A stretch of DNA of 64,000 bases from Rallus limicola. Its lineage: Eukaryota > Chordata > Aves > Gruiformes > Rallidae. Both the position numbers and the translations under genes were made by a program. The notes below the pieces were generated by a model that saw only the letters and a list, made by a program, of their open reading frames with translations, did no database searches and had not been told where the DNA came from. Of the stretch, positions 24,101-35,529 are shown one piece after another. The DNA lies in assembly GCA_022605955.1 (NCBI GenBank), contig JAKCOZ010000316.1:62001-126000 (forward strand). Direction: 5' to 3'. The stretch's first letter is position 1. Each line of letters opens with the position of its first letter.

Positions 24101-24160
24101 GCTGAGAGCCAAAGTGACAGGGTCTGCTTGTGAGTCCTGTTAGGAGGTTTCAGACAAGCT

Positions 24161-27100
24161 ATGCCTTTCATGCCTAGCTTCTTTACTTTGGGAGTTATTG
24201 CTGGACGTTTAGCATGTTTTGAACTGCAGTCTGCTAGGGCCGAGAAAAGCACCGTAGGAGGTTCCAGGCATGTTCCCTCTTTCCAGGCAAAGGAAAAGGC
24301 TGAGAGCCAAAGTGACAGGGTCTGCTTGTGTGTCCTGTTAGGAGGTTTCAGACAAGCTATGCCTTTCATGCCTAGCTTCTTTACTTTGGGAGTTATTGCT
24401 GGACGTTTAGCATGTTTTGAACTGCAGTCTGCTAGGGCCGAGAAAAGCACCGTAGGAGGTTCCAGGCATGTTCCCTCTTTCCAGGCAAAGGAAAAGGCTG
24501 AGAGCCAAAGTGACAGGGTCTGCTTGTGTGTCCTGTTAGGAGGTTTCAGACAAGCTATGCCTTTCATGCCTAGCTTCTTTACTTTGGGAGTTATTGCTGG
24601 ACGTTTAGCATGTTTTGAACTGCAGTCTGCTAGGGCCGAGAAAAGCACCGTAGGAGGTTCCAGGCATGTTCCCTCTTTCCAGGCAAAGGAAAAGGCTGAG
24701 AGCCAAAGTGACAGGGTCTGCTTGTGTGTCCTGTTAGGAGGTTTCAGACAAGCTATGCCTTTCAGTCCTAGCTTCTTTACTTTGGGAGTTATTGCTGGAC
24801 GTTTAGCATGTTTAGAACTGCAGTCTGCTAGGGCCGAGAAAAGCACCGTAGGAGGTTCCAGGCATGTTCCCTCTTTCCAGGCAAAGGAAAAGGCTGAGAG
24901 CCAAAGTGACAGGGTCTGCTTGTGTGTCCTGTTAGGAGGTTTCAGACAAGCTATGCCTTTCATGCCTAGCTTCTTTACTTTGGGAGTTATTGCTGGACGT
25001 TTAGCATGTTTTGAACTGCAGTCTGCTAGGGCCGAGAAAAGCACCGTAGGAGGTTCCAGGCATGTTCCCTCTTTCCAGGCAAAGGAAAAGGCTGAGAGCC
25101 AAAGTGACAGGGTCTGCTTGTGTGTCCTGTTAGGAGGTTTCAGACAAGCTATGCCTTTCAGTCCTAGCTTCTTTACTTTGGGAGTTATTGCTGGACGTTT
25201 AGCATGTTTTGAACTGCAGTCTGCTAGGGCCGAGAAAAGCACCGTAGGAGGTTCCAGGCATGTTCCCTCTTTCCAGGCAAAGGAAAAGGCTGAGAGCCAA
25301 AGTGACAGGGTCTGCTTGTGAGCCCTGTTAGGAGGTTTCAGACAAGCTATGCCTTTCATGCCTAGCTTCTTTACTTTGGGAGTTATTGCTGGACGTTTAG
25401 CATGTTTTGAACTGCAGTCTGCTAGGGCCGAGAAAAGCACCGTAGGAGGTTCCAGGCATGTTCCCTCTTTCCAGGCAAAGGAAAAGGCTGAGAGCCAAAG
25501 TGACAGGGTCTGCTTGTGTGTCCTGTTAGGAGGTTTCAGACAAGCTATGCCTTTCAGTCCTAGCTTCTTTACTTTGGGAGTTATTGCTGGACGTTTAGCA
25601 TGTTTTGAACTGCAGTCTGCTAGGGCCGAGAAAAGCACCGTAGGAGGTTCCAGGCATGTTCCCTCTTTCCAGGCAAAGGAAAAGGCTGAGAGCCAAAGTG
25701 ACAGGGTCTGCTTGTGTGTCCTGTTAGGAGGTTTCAGACAAGCTATGCCTTTCATGCCTAGCTTCTTTACTTTGGGAGTTATTGCTGGACGTTTAGCATG
25801 TTTTGAACTGCAGTCTGCTAGGGCCGAGAAAAGCACTGTAGGAGGTAGCAGGTATGTTCCCTCTTTCCAGGCAAAGGAAAAGGCTGAGAGCCAAAGTGAC
25901 AGGGTCTGCTTGTGTGTCCTGTTAGGAGGTTTCAGACAAGCTATGCCTTTCATGCCTAGCTTCTTTACTTTGGGAGTTATTGCTGGATGTTTAGCATGTT
26001 TTGAACTGCAGTCTGCTAGGGCCGAGAAAAGCACCGTAGGAGGTTCCAGGCATGTTCCCTCTTTCCAGGCAAAGGAAAAGGCTGAGAGCCAAAGTGACAG
26101 GGTCTGCTTGTGTGTCCTGTTAGGAGGTTTCAGACAAGCTATGCCTTTCATGCCTAGCTTCTTTACTTTGGGAGTTATTGCTGGACGTTTAGCATGTTTT
26201 GAACTGCAGTCTGCTAGGGCCGAGAAAAGCACCGTAGGAGGTTCCAGGCATGTTCCCTCTTTCCAGGCAAAGGAAAAGGCTGAGAGCCAAAGTGACAGGG
26301 TCTGCTTGTGTGTCCTGTTAGGAGGTTTCAGACAAGCTATGCCTTTCATGCCTAGCTTCTTTACTTTGGGAGTTATTGCTGGACGTTTAGCATGTTTTGA
26401 ACTGCAGTCTGCTAGGGCCGAGAAAAGCACCGTAGGAGGTTCCAGGCATGTTCCCTCTTTCCAGGCAAAGGAAAAGGCTGAGAGCCAAAGTGACAGGGTC
26501 TGCTTGTGTGTCCTGTTAGGAGGTTTCAGACAAGCTATGCCTTTCAGTCCTAGCTTCTTTACTTTGGGAGTTATTGCTGGACGTTTAGCATGTTTTGAAC
26601 TGCAGTCTGCTAGGGCCGAGAAAAGCACCGTAGGAGGTTCCAGGCATGTTCCCTCTTTCCAGGCAAAGGAAAAGGCTGAGAGCCAAAGTGACAGGGTCTG
26701 CTTGTGTGTCCTGTTAGGAGGTTTCAGACAAGCTATGCCTTTCATGCCTAGCTTCTTTACTTTGGGAGTTATTGCTGGACGTTTAGCATGTTTTGAACTG
26801 CAGTCTGCTAGGGCCGAGAAAAGCACCGTAGGAGGTTCCAGGCATGTTCCCTCTTTCCAGGCAAAGGAAAAGGCTGAGAGCCAAAGTGACAGGGTCTGCT
26901 TGTGTGTCCTGTTAGGAGGTTTCAGACAAGCTACGCCTTTCAGGCCTAGCTTCTTTACTTTGGGAGTTATTGCTGGACGTTTAGCATGTTTTGAACTGCA
27001 GTCTGCTAGGGCCGAGAAAAGCACCGTAGGAGGTTCCAGGCATGTTCCCTCTTTCCAGGCAAAGGAAAAGGCTGAGAGCCAAAGTGACAGGGTCTGCTTG

Positions 27101-28714
27101 TGTGTCCTGTTAGGAGGTTTCAGACAAGCTATGCCTTTCAGTCCTAGCTTCTTTACTTTGGGAGTTATTGCTGGACGTTTAGCATGTTTTGAACTGCAGT
27201 CTGCTAGGGCCGAGAAAAGCACCGTAGGAGGTTCCAGGCATGTTCCCTCTTTCCAGGCAAAGGAAAAGGCTGAGAGCCAAAGTGACAGGGTCTGCTTCTG
27301 TGTCCTGTTAGGAGGTTTCAGACAAGCTATGCCTTTCATGCCTAGCTTCTTTACTTTGGGAGTTATTGCTGGACGTTTAGCATGTTTTGAACTGCAGTCT
27401 GCTAGGGCCGAGAAAAGCACTGTAGGATGTAGCAGGTATGTTCCTTCTTTCCAGGCAAAGGAAAAGGCTGAGAGCCAAAGTGACAGGGTCTGCTTGTGTG
27501 TCCTGTTAGGAGGTTTCAGACAAGCTATGCCTTTCATGCCTAGCTTCTTTACTTTGGGAGTTATTGCTGGACGTTTAGCATGTTTTGAACTGCAGTCTGC
27601 TAGGGCCGAGAAAAGCACCGTAGGAGGTTCCAGGCATGTTCCCTCTTTCCAGGCAAAGGAAAAGGCTGAGAGCCAAAGTGACAGGGTCTGCTTGTGTGTC
27701 CTGTTAGGAGGTTTCAGACAAGCTATGCCTTTCATGCCTAGCTTCTTTACTTTGGGAGTTATTGCTGGACGTTTAGCATGTTTTGAACTGCAGTCTGCTA
27801 GGGCCGAGAAAAGCACCGTAGGAGGTTCCAGGCATGTTCCCTCTTTCCAGGCAAAGGAAAAGGCTGAGAGCCAAAGTGACAGGGTCTGCTTGTGAGTCCT
27901 GTTAGGAGGTTTCAGACAAGCTATGCCTTTCAGTCCTAGCTTCTTTACTTTGGGAGTTATTGCTGGACGTTTAGCATGTTTTGAACTGCAGTCTGCTAGG
28001 GCCGAGAAAAGCACCGTAGGAGGTTCCAGGCATGTTCCCTCTTTCCAGGCAAAGGAAAAGGCTGAGAGCCAAAGTGACAGGGTCTGCTTGTGTGTCCTGT
28101 TAGGAGGTTTCAGACAAGCTATGCCTTTCATGCCTAGCTTCTTTACTTTGGGAGTTAATGCTGGACGTTTAGCATGTTTTGAACTGCAGTCTGCTAGGGC
28201 CGAGAAAAGCACCGTAGGAGGTTCCAGGCATGTTCCCTCTTTCCAGGCAAAGGAAAAGGCTGAGAGCCAAAGTGACAGGGTCTGCTTGTGTGTCCTGTTA
28301 GGAGGTTTCAGACAAGCTATGCCTTTCATGCCTAGCTTCTTTACTTTGGGAGTTATTGCTGGACGTTTAGCATGTTTTGAACTGCAGTCTGCTAGGGCCG
28401 AGAAAAGCACCGTAGGAGGTTCCAGGCATGTTCCCTCTTTCCAGGCAAAGGAAAAGGCTGAGAGCCAAAGTGACAGGGTCTGCTTGTGTGTCCTGTTAGG
28501 AGGTTTCAGACAAGCTATGCCTTTCATGCCTAGCTTCTTTACTTTGGGAGTTATTGCTGGACGTTTAGCATGTTTTGAACTGCAGTCTGCTAGGGCCGAG
28601 AAAAGCACCGTAGGAGGTTCCAGGCATGTTCCCTCTTTCCAGGCAAAGGAAAAGGCTGAGAGCCAAAGTGACAGGGTCTGCTTGTGAGTCCTGTTAGGAG
28701 GTTTCAGACAAGCT
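24161..28714 (+). repeat. Irregular HOR relative, 23 monomers (4,554 bp)
   Basis: The interval is exactly 23 x 198 bp. From about 25745 the order resembles the 14-monomer block: TAGCAGGTATG monomer, GGATGTTTAG monomer (25943, without the 1-bp loss), then M, M, S, M, R with GCTACGCC (about 26931), S with TGCTTCTGTG (about 27298), and a TAGCAGGTATG monomer. The R copy lacks the CGAGTAAAG change seen in copies 1-3, and the monomer at 27329 has a private GGATGTAGC. Other private changes are GTTTAGAACTG at about 24812, GAGCCCTG at about 25322 and GTTAATGC at about 28157. It is a diverged or older version of the neighbouring HOR. Confidence 0.75.
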
Positions 28715-30891
28715 ATGCCTTTCAGTCCTAGCTTCTTTACTTTGGGAGTTATTGCTGGACGTTTAGCATGTTTTGAACTGCAGTCTGCTAGGGCCGAGAA
28801 AAGCACCGTAGGAGGTTCCAGGCATGTTCCCTCTTTCCAGGCAAAGGAAAAGGCTGAGAGCCAAAGTGACAGGGTCTGCTTGTGTGTCCTGTTAGGAGGT
28901 TTCAGACAAGCTATGCCTTTCATGCCTAGCTTCTTTACTTTGGGAGTTATTGCTGGACGTTTAGCATGTTTTGAACTGCAGTCTGCTAGGGCCGAGAAAA
29001 GCACCGTAGGAGGTTCCAGGCATGTTCCCTCTTTCCAGGCAAAGGAAAAGGCTGAGAGCCAAAGTGACAGGGTCTGCTTGTGTGTCCTGTTAGGAGGTTT
29101 CAGACAAGCTATGCCTTTCATGCCTAGCTTCTTTACTTTGGGAGTTATTGCTGGACGTTTAGCATGTTTTGAACTGCAGTCTGCTAGGGCCTAGAAAAGC
29201 ACCGTAGGAGGTTCCAGGCATGTTCCCTCTTTCCAGGCAAAGGAAAAGGCTGAGAGCCAAACTGACAGGGTCTGCTTGTGTGTCCTGTTAGGAGGTTTCA
29301 GACAAGCTATGCCTTTCATGCCTAGCTTCTTTACTTTGGGAGTTATTGCTGGACGTTTAGCATGTTTTGAACTGCAGTCTGCTAGGGCCGAGAAAAGCAC
29401 TGTAGGAGGTAGCAGGTATGTTCCCTCTTTCCAGGCAAAGGAAAAGGCTGAGAGCCAAAGTGACAGGGTCTGCTTGTGTGTCCTGTTAGGAGGTTTCAGA
29501 CAAGCTATGCCTTTCATGCCTAGCTTCTTTACTTTGGGAGTTATTGCTGGATGTTTAGCATGTTTTGAACTGCAGTCTGCTAGGGCCGAGAAAAGCACCG
29601 TAGGAGGTTCCAGGCATGTTCCCTCTTTCCAGGCAAAGGAAAAGGCTGAGAGCCAAAGTGACAGGGTCTGATGTGTGTCCTGTTAGGAGGTTTCAGACAA
29701 GCTATGCCTTTCATGCCTAGCTTCTTTACTTTGGGAGTTATTGCTGGACGTTTAGCATGTTTTGAACTGCAGTCTGCTAGGGCCGAGAAAAGCACCGTAG
29801 GAGGTTCCAGGCATGTTCCCTCTTTCCAGGCAAAGGAAAAGGCTGAGAGCCAAAGTGACAGGGTCTGCTTGTGTGTCCTGTTAGGAGGTTTCAGACAAGC
29901 TATGCCTTTCATGCCTAGCTTCTTTACTTTGGGAGTTATTGCTGGACGTTTAGCATGTTTTGAACTGCAGTCTGCTAGGGCCGAGAAAAGCACCGTAGGA
30001 GGTTCCAGGCATGTTCCCTCTTTCCAGGCAAAGGAAAAGGCTGAGAGCCAAAGTGACAGGGTCTGCTTGTGTGTCCTGTTAGGAGGTTTCAGACAAGCTA
30101 TGCCTTTCAGTCCTAGCTTCTTTACTTTGGGAGTTATTGCTGGACGTTTAGCATGTTTTGAACTGCAGTCTGCTAGGGCCGAGAAAAGCACCGTAGGAGG
30201 TTCCAGGCATGTTCCCTCTTTCCAGGCAAAGGAAAAGGCTGAGAGCCAAAGTGACAGGGTCTGCTTGTGTGTCCTGTTAGGAGGTTTCAGACAAGCTATG
30301 CCTTTCAGGCCTAGCTTCTTTACTTTGGGAGTTATTGCTGGACGTTTAGCATGTTTTGAACTGCAGTCTGCTAGGGCCGAGTAAAGCACCGTAGGAGGTT
30401 CCAGGCATGTTCCCTCTTTCCAGGCAAAGGAAAAGGCTGAGAGCCAAAGTGACAGGGTCTGCTTGTGTGTCCTGTTAGGAGGTTTCAGACAAGCTATGCC
30501 TTTCAGTCCTAGCTTCTTTACTTTGGGAGTTATTGCTGGACGTTTAGCATGTTTTGAACTGCAGTCTGCTAGGGCCGAGAAAAGCACCGTAGGAGGTTCC
30601 AGGCATGTTCCCTCTTTCCAGGCAAAGGAAAAGGCTGAGAGCCAAAGTGACAGGGTCTGCTTGTGTGTCCTGTTAGGAGGTTTCAGACAAGCTATGCCTT
30701 TCATGCCTAGCTTCTTTACTTTGGGAGTTATTGCTGGACGTTTAGCATGTTTTGAACTGCAGTCTGCTAGGGCCGAGAAAAGCACCGTAGGAGGTTCCAG
30801 GCATGTTCCCTCTTTCCAGGCAAAGGAAAAGGCTGAGAGCCAAAGTGACAGGGTCTGCTTGTGAGTCCTGTTAGGAGGTTTCAGACAAGCT
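28715..30891 (+). repeat. 11-monomer unit, first copy (2,177 bp)
   Basis: Order: S, M, M with GGGCCTAGAAA (29190), TAGCAGGTATG monomer, GGATGTTTAG monomer with the 1-bp loss, M, M, S, R with CGAGTAAAG, S, M with TGTGAGTCC. The order restarts at 30892. Two local differences from the next copy are AACTGACAG at about 29262 and the R-type monomer at 30298. Confidence 0.88.
29671..29671 (+). repeat. 197-bp monomer in the first 11-mer unit
   Basis: GTCTGATGTG linked to GGATGTTTAG, following a TAGCAGGTATG monomer at 29309. The combination repeats 2,177 bp downstream. Confidence 0.95.
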
Positions 30892-33068
30892 ATGCCTTTC
30901 AGTCCTAGCTTCTTTACTTTGGGAGTTATTGCTGGACGTTTAGCATGTTTTGAACTGCAGTCTGCTAGGGCCGAGAAAAGCACCGTAGGAGGTTCCAGGC
31001 ATGTTCCCTCTTTCCAGGCAAAGGAAAAGGCTGAGAGCCAAAGTGACAGGGTCTGCTTGTGTGTCCTGTTAGGAGGTTTCAGACAAGCTATGCCTTTCAT
31101 GCCTAGCTTCTTTACTTTGGGAGTTATTGCTGGACGTTTAGCATGTTTTGAACTGCAGTCTGCTAGGGCCGAGAAAAGCACCGTAGGAGGTTCCAGGCAT
31201 GTTCCCTCTTTCCAGGCAAAGGAAAAGGCTGAGAGCCAAAGTGACAGGGTCTGCTTGTGTGTCCTGTTAGGAGGTTTCAGACAAGCTATGCCTTTCATGC
31301 CTAGCTTCTTTACTTTGGGAGTTATTGCTGGACGTTTAGCATGTTTTGAACTGCAGTCTGCTAGGGCCTAGAAAAGCACCGTAGGAGGTTCCAGGCATGT
31401 TCCCTCTTTCCAGGCAAAGGAAAAGGCTGAGAGCCAAAGTGACAGGGTCTGCTTGTGTGTCCTGTTAGGAGGTTTCAGACAAGCTATGCCTTTCATGCCT
31501 AGCTTCTTTACTTTGGGAGTTATTGCTGGACGTTTAGCATGTTTTGAACTGCAGTCTGCTAGGGCCGAGAAAAGCACTGTAGGAGGTAGCAGGTATGTTC
31601 CCTCTTTCCAGGCAAAGGAAAAGGCTGAGAGCCAAAGTGACAGGGTCTGCTTGTGTGTCCTGTTAGGAGGTTTCAGACAAGCTATGCCTTTCATGCCTAG
31701 CTTCTTTACTTTGGGAGTTATTGCTGGATGTTTAGCATGTTTTGAACTGCAGTCTGCTAGGGCCGAGAAAAGCACCGTAGGAGGTTCCAGGCATGTTCCC
31801 TCTTTCCAGGCAAAGGAAAAGGCTGAGAGCCAAAGTGACAGGGTCTGATGTGTGTCCTGTTAGGAGGTTTCAGACAAGCTATGCCTTTCATGCCTAGCTT
31901 CTTTACTTTGGGAGTTATTGCTGGACGTTTAGCATGTTTTGAACTGCAGTCTGCTAGGGCCGAGAAAAGCACCGTAGGAGGTTCCAGGCATGTTCCCTCT
32001 TTCCAGGCAAAGGAAAAGGCTGAGAGCCAAAGTGACAGGGTCTGCTTGTGTGTCCTGTTAGGAGGTTTCAGACAAGCTATGCCTTTCATGCCTAGCTTCT
32101 TTACTTTGGGAGTTATTGCTGGACGTTTAGCATGTTTTGAACTGCAGTCTGCTAGGGCCGAGAAAAGCACCGTAGGAGGTTCCAGGCATGTTCCCTCTTT
32201 CCAGGCAAAGGAAAAGGCTGAGAGCCAAAGTGACAGGGTCTGCTTGTGTGTCCTGTTAGGAGGTTTCAGACAAGCTATGCCTTTCAGTCCTAGCTTCTTT
32301 ACTTTGGGAGTTATTGCTGGACGTTTAGCATGTTTTGAACTGCAGTCTGCTAGGGCCGAGAAAAGCACCGTAGGAGGTTCCAGGCATGTTCCCTCTTTCC
32401 AGGCAAAGGAAAAGGCTGAGAGCCAAAGTGACAGGGTCTGCTTGTGTGTCCTGTTAGGAGGTTTCAGACAAGCTATGCCTTTCAGTCCTAGCTTCTTTAC
32501 TTTGGGAGTTATTGCTGGACGTTTAGCATGTTTTGAACTGCAGTCTGCTAGGGCCGAGAAAAGCACCGTAGGAGGTTCCAGGCATGTTCCCTCTTTCCAG
32601 GCAAAGGAAAAGGCTGAGAGCCAAAGTGACAGGGTCTGCTTGTGTGTCCTGTTAGGAGGTTTCAGACAAGCTATGCCTTTCAGTCCTAGCTTCTTTACTT
32701 TGGGAGTTATTGCTGGACGTTTAGCATGTTTTGAACTGCAGTCTGCTAGGGCCGAGAAAAGCACCGTAGGAGGTTCCAGGCATGTTCCCTCTTTCCAGGC
32801 AAAGGAAAAGGCTGAGAGCCAAAGTGACAGGGTCTGCTTCTGTGTCCTGTTAGGAGGTTTCAGACAAGCTATGCCTTTCATGCCTAGCTTCTTTACTTTG
32901 GGAGTTATTGCTGGACGTTTAGCATGTTTTGAACTGCAGTCTGCTAGGGCCGAGAAAAGCACTGTAGGAGGTAGCAGGTATGTTCCTTCTTTCCAGGCAA
33001 AGGAAAAGGCTGAGAGCCAAAGTGACAGGGTCTGCTTGTGTGTCCTGTTAGGAGGTTTCAGACAAGCT
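30892..33068 (+). repeat. 11-monomer unit, second copy, diverging at its end
   Basis: The first eight monomers (30892-32474) repeat the previous unit at +2,177 bp. From 32475 the order changes to S, S with TGCTTCTGTG, then a TAGCAGGTATG monomer, where the first copy has R, S, M. The last part therefore joins a different section of the HOR, as expected from exchange between misaligned units. Confidence 0.85.
31848..31848 (+). repeat. 197-bp monomer in the second 11-mer unit
   Basis: Same linked alleles at +2,177 bp. This is the last of six such monomers; none occurs beyond the junction at 33550. Confidence 0.95.
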
Positions 33069-33552
33069 ATGCCTTTCATGCCTAGCTTCTTTACTTTGGG
33101 AGTTATTGCTGGACGTTTAGCATGTTTTGAACTGCAGTCTGCTAGGGCCGAGAAAAGCACCGTAGGAAGTTCCAGGCATGTTCCCTCTTTCCAGGCAAAG
33201 GAAAAGGCTGAGAGCCAAAGTGACAGGGTCTGCTTGTGTGTCCTGTTAGGAGGTTTCAGACAAGCTATGCCTTTCATGCCTAGCTTCTTTACTTTGGGAG
33301 TTATTGCTGGACGTTTAGCATGTTTTGAACTGCAGTCTGCTAGGGCCGAGAAAAGCACCGTAGGAGGTTCCAGGCATGTTCCCTCTTCCCAGGCAAAGGA
33401 AAAGGCTGAGAGCCAAAGTGACAGGGTCTGCTTGTGTGTCCTGTTAGGAGGTTTCAGACAAGCTATGCCTTTCATGCCTAGCTTCTTTACTTTGGGAGTT
33501 ATTGCTGGACGTTTAGCATGTTTTGAACTGCAGTCTGCTAGGGCCGAGAAAA
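33069..33552 (+). repeat. Last forward monomers before the inversion
   Basis: Two complete M-type monomers (33069 with GGAAGTTCC, 33267 with the private CTTCCCAGG) are followed by a monomer starting at 33465 that is cut at monomer position 88. None of these variant marks is mirrored in the first reversed monomers. Confidence 0.9.
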
Positions 33553-33553
33553 A
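33525..33553. other. Orientation-switch junction (centre of a giant inverted repeat)
   Basis: Forward monomer sequence is intact up to GCCGAGAAAA (monomer position 88, window 33552). Reverse-complement sequence is intact from AAAACATGCTAAACG (monomer position 60, starting at 33550). The two overlap by AAA at 33550-33552, a 3-bp microhomology, and no foreign base lies between them. Pairing of the two arms leaves 33525-33549 as a 25-nt unpaired centre containing CTGCAG; stems begin at 33524 and 33550. Known routes to such a join include microhomology-mediated end joining and template switching at a fork. A chimeric assembly join remains possible, but the non-mirrored flanks argue against a fold-back read. 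Confidence 0.93.
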
Positions 33554-35529
33554 CATGCTAAACGTCCAGCAATAACTCCCAAAGTAAAGAAGCTAGGCAT
33601 GAAAGGCATAGCTTGTCTGAAACCTCCTAACAGGACACACAAGCAGACCCTGTCACTTTGGCTCTCAGCCTTTTCCTTTGCCTGGAAAGAGGGAACATGC
33701 CTGGAAACTCCTACGGTGCTTTTCTCGGCCCTAGCAGACTGCAGTTCAAAACATGCTAAACGTCCAGCAATAACTCCCAAAGTAAAGTAGCTAGGACTGA
33801 AAGGCATAGCTTGTCTGAAACCTCCTAACAGGACACACAAGCAGACCCTGTCACTTTGGCTCTCAGCCTTTTCCTTTGCCTGGAAAGAGGGAACATGCCT
33901 GGAACCTCCTACGGTGCTTTTCTCGGCCCTAACAGACTGCAGTTCAAAACATGCTAAACGTCCAGCAATAACTCCCAAAGTAAAGAAGCTAGGCATGAAA
34001 GGCATAGCTTGTCTGAAACCTCCTAACAGGACTCACAAGCAGACCCTGTCACTTTGGCTCTCAGCCTTTTCCTTTGCCTGGAAAGAGGGAACATGCCTGG
34101 AACCTCCTACGGTGCTTTTCTCGGCCCTAGCAGACTGCAGTTCAAAACATGGTAAACGTCCAGCAATAACTCCCAAAGTAAAGAAGCTAGGACTGAAAGG
34201 CATAGCTTGTCTGAAACCTCCTAACAGGACACACAAGCAGACCCTGTCACTTTGGCTCTCAGCCTTTTCCATTGCCTGGAAAGAGGGAACATGCCTGGAA
34301 CCTCCTACGGTGCTTTTCTCGGCCCTAGCAGACTGCAGTTCAAAACATGCTAAACGTCCAGCAATAACTCCCAAAGTAAAGAAGCTAGGACTGAAAGGCA
34401 TAGCTTGTCTGAAACCTCCTAACAGGACTCACAAGCAGACCATGTCACTTTGGCTCTCAGCCTTTTCCTTTGCCTGGAAAGAGGGAACATGCCTGGAACC
34501 TCCTACGGTGCTTTTCTCGGCCCTAGCAGACTGCAGTTCAAAACATGCTAAACGTCCAGCAATAACTCCCAAAGTAAAGAAGCTAGGCATGAAAGGCATA
34601 GCTTGTCTGAAACCTCCTAACAGGACACACAAGCAGACCCTGTCACTTTGGCTCTCAGCCTTTTCCTTTGCCTGGAAAGAGGGAACATGCCTGGAACCTC
34701 CTACGGTGCTTTTCTCGGCCCTAGCAGACTGCAGTTCAAAACATGCTAAACGTCCAGCAATAACTCCCAAAGTAAAGAAGCTAGGACTGAAAGGCATAGC
34801 TTGTCTGAAACCTCCTAACAGGACACACAAGCAGACCCTGTCACTTTGGCTCTCAGCCTTTTCCTTTGCCTGGAAAGAGGGAACATGCCTGGAACCTCCT
34901 ACGGTGCTTTTCTCGGCCCTAGCAGACTGCAGTTCAAAACATGCTAAACGTCCAGCAATAACTCCCAAAGTAAAGAAGCTAGGCATGAAAGGCATAGCTT
35001 GTCTGAAACCTCCTAACAGGACACACAAGCAGACCCTGTCACTTTGGCTCTCAGCCTTTTCCTTTGCCTGGAAAGAGGGAACATGCCTGGAACCTCCTAC
35101 GGTGCTTTTCTCGGCCCTAGCAGACTGCAGTTCAAAACATGCTAAACGTCCAGCAATAACTCCCAAAGTAAAGAAGCTAGGCATGAAAGGCATAGCTTGT
35201 CTGAAACCTCCTAAAAGGACACACAAGCAGACCCTGTCACTTTGGCTCTCAGCCTTTTCCTTTGCCTGGAAAGAGGGAACATGCCTGGAACCTCCTACGG
35301 TGCTTTTCTCGGCCCTAGCAGACTGCAGTTCAAAACATGCTAAACGTCCAGCAATAACTCCCAAAGTAAAGAAGCTAGGCATGAAAGGCATAGCTTGTCT
35401 GAAACCTCCTAACAGGACTCACAAGCAGACCCTGTCACTTTGGCTCTCAGCCTTTTCCTTTGCCTGGAAAGAATGAACATGCCTGGAACCTCCTACGGTG
35501 CTTTTCTCGGCCCTAGCAGACTGCAGTTC
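33550..35529 (-). repeat. 10-monomer unit, copy 1 (1,980 bp), abutting the junction
   Basis: Landmarks AAAGTAGCTAGG (about 33786), CCCTAACAGACT (about 33931), ACATGGTAAACG (about 34151), TTCCATTGCC (about 34270) and CTAAAAGGACAC (about 35214) all recur 1,980 bp later. I found four differing bases from copy 2: 33707, 34442, 35473 and 35474. The copy begins exactly at the inversion point. Confidence 0.9.

Larger units (their letters stand above)
15832..24160 (+). repeat. HOR copy 3, 42 monomers (8,329 bp as assembled)
   Basis: The diagnostic nine monomers start at 15832 (+4,751 from copy 2). The 14-monomer block follows, then a version of the third block with 19 instead of 16 monomers. Three extra monomers (M-type with the 1-bp loss, then M, then S) sit near 20988-21586, between the TAGCAGGTATG monomer at about 20789 and the R-type monomer at about 21785. 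Late landmarks match copy 1 at +13,080 bp: CCTCTATACT monomer 9497 to 22577, GTCGGCTAG monomer 10487 to 23567. The last two monomers are M-type here but S-type in copy 1. Length equals 42 x 198 + 15 - 2, the correction coming from the indel cluster and two 197-bp monomers. Confidence 0.85.
1..33552 (+). repeat. Forward-orientation array of a 198-bp satellite, about 169 monomers
   Basis: Head-to-tail copies of a 198-bp monomer fill this interval without any unique insert. I phase the monomer from ATGCCTTTCA, so the first full copy is 192-389. The register closes exactly: 192 to 33267 is 167 x 198 plus 9, which equals the net +15 from the indel cluster at 17375-21340 minus the six 197-bp monomers. 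Monomers differ by a small set of recurrent substitutions: consensus positions 11-12 give CATGCC, CAGTCC or CAGGCC (called M, S and R types); positions 103-109 give TTCCAGGCATG or TAGCAGGTATG; position 171 gives TGTG or TGAG. These shared alleles, in repeated orders, define higher-order repeats. The monomer length fits one nucleosome plus linker, as in many centromeric satellites, but no centromere protein signal is visible. Confidence 0.97.

Noticed and set aside
22597..29121. 2,174-codon minus-strand frame
   Set aside because: Same satellite read on the other strand. Start and end fall on monomer variants (CCTCTATACT at the low end), not on gene borders.
33525..33553. Transposable element or its terminal repeats at the inversion
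   Set aside because: Satellite sequence is continuous on both sides down to the base, with no target-site duplication, no insert and only 3 bp of shared sequence.
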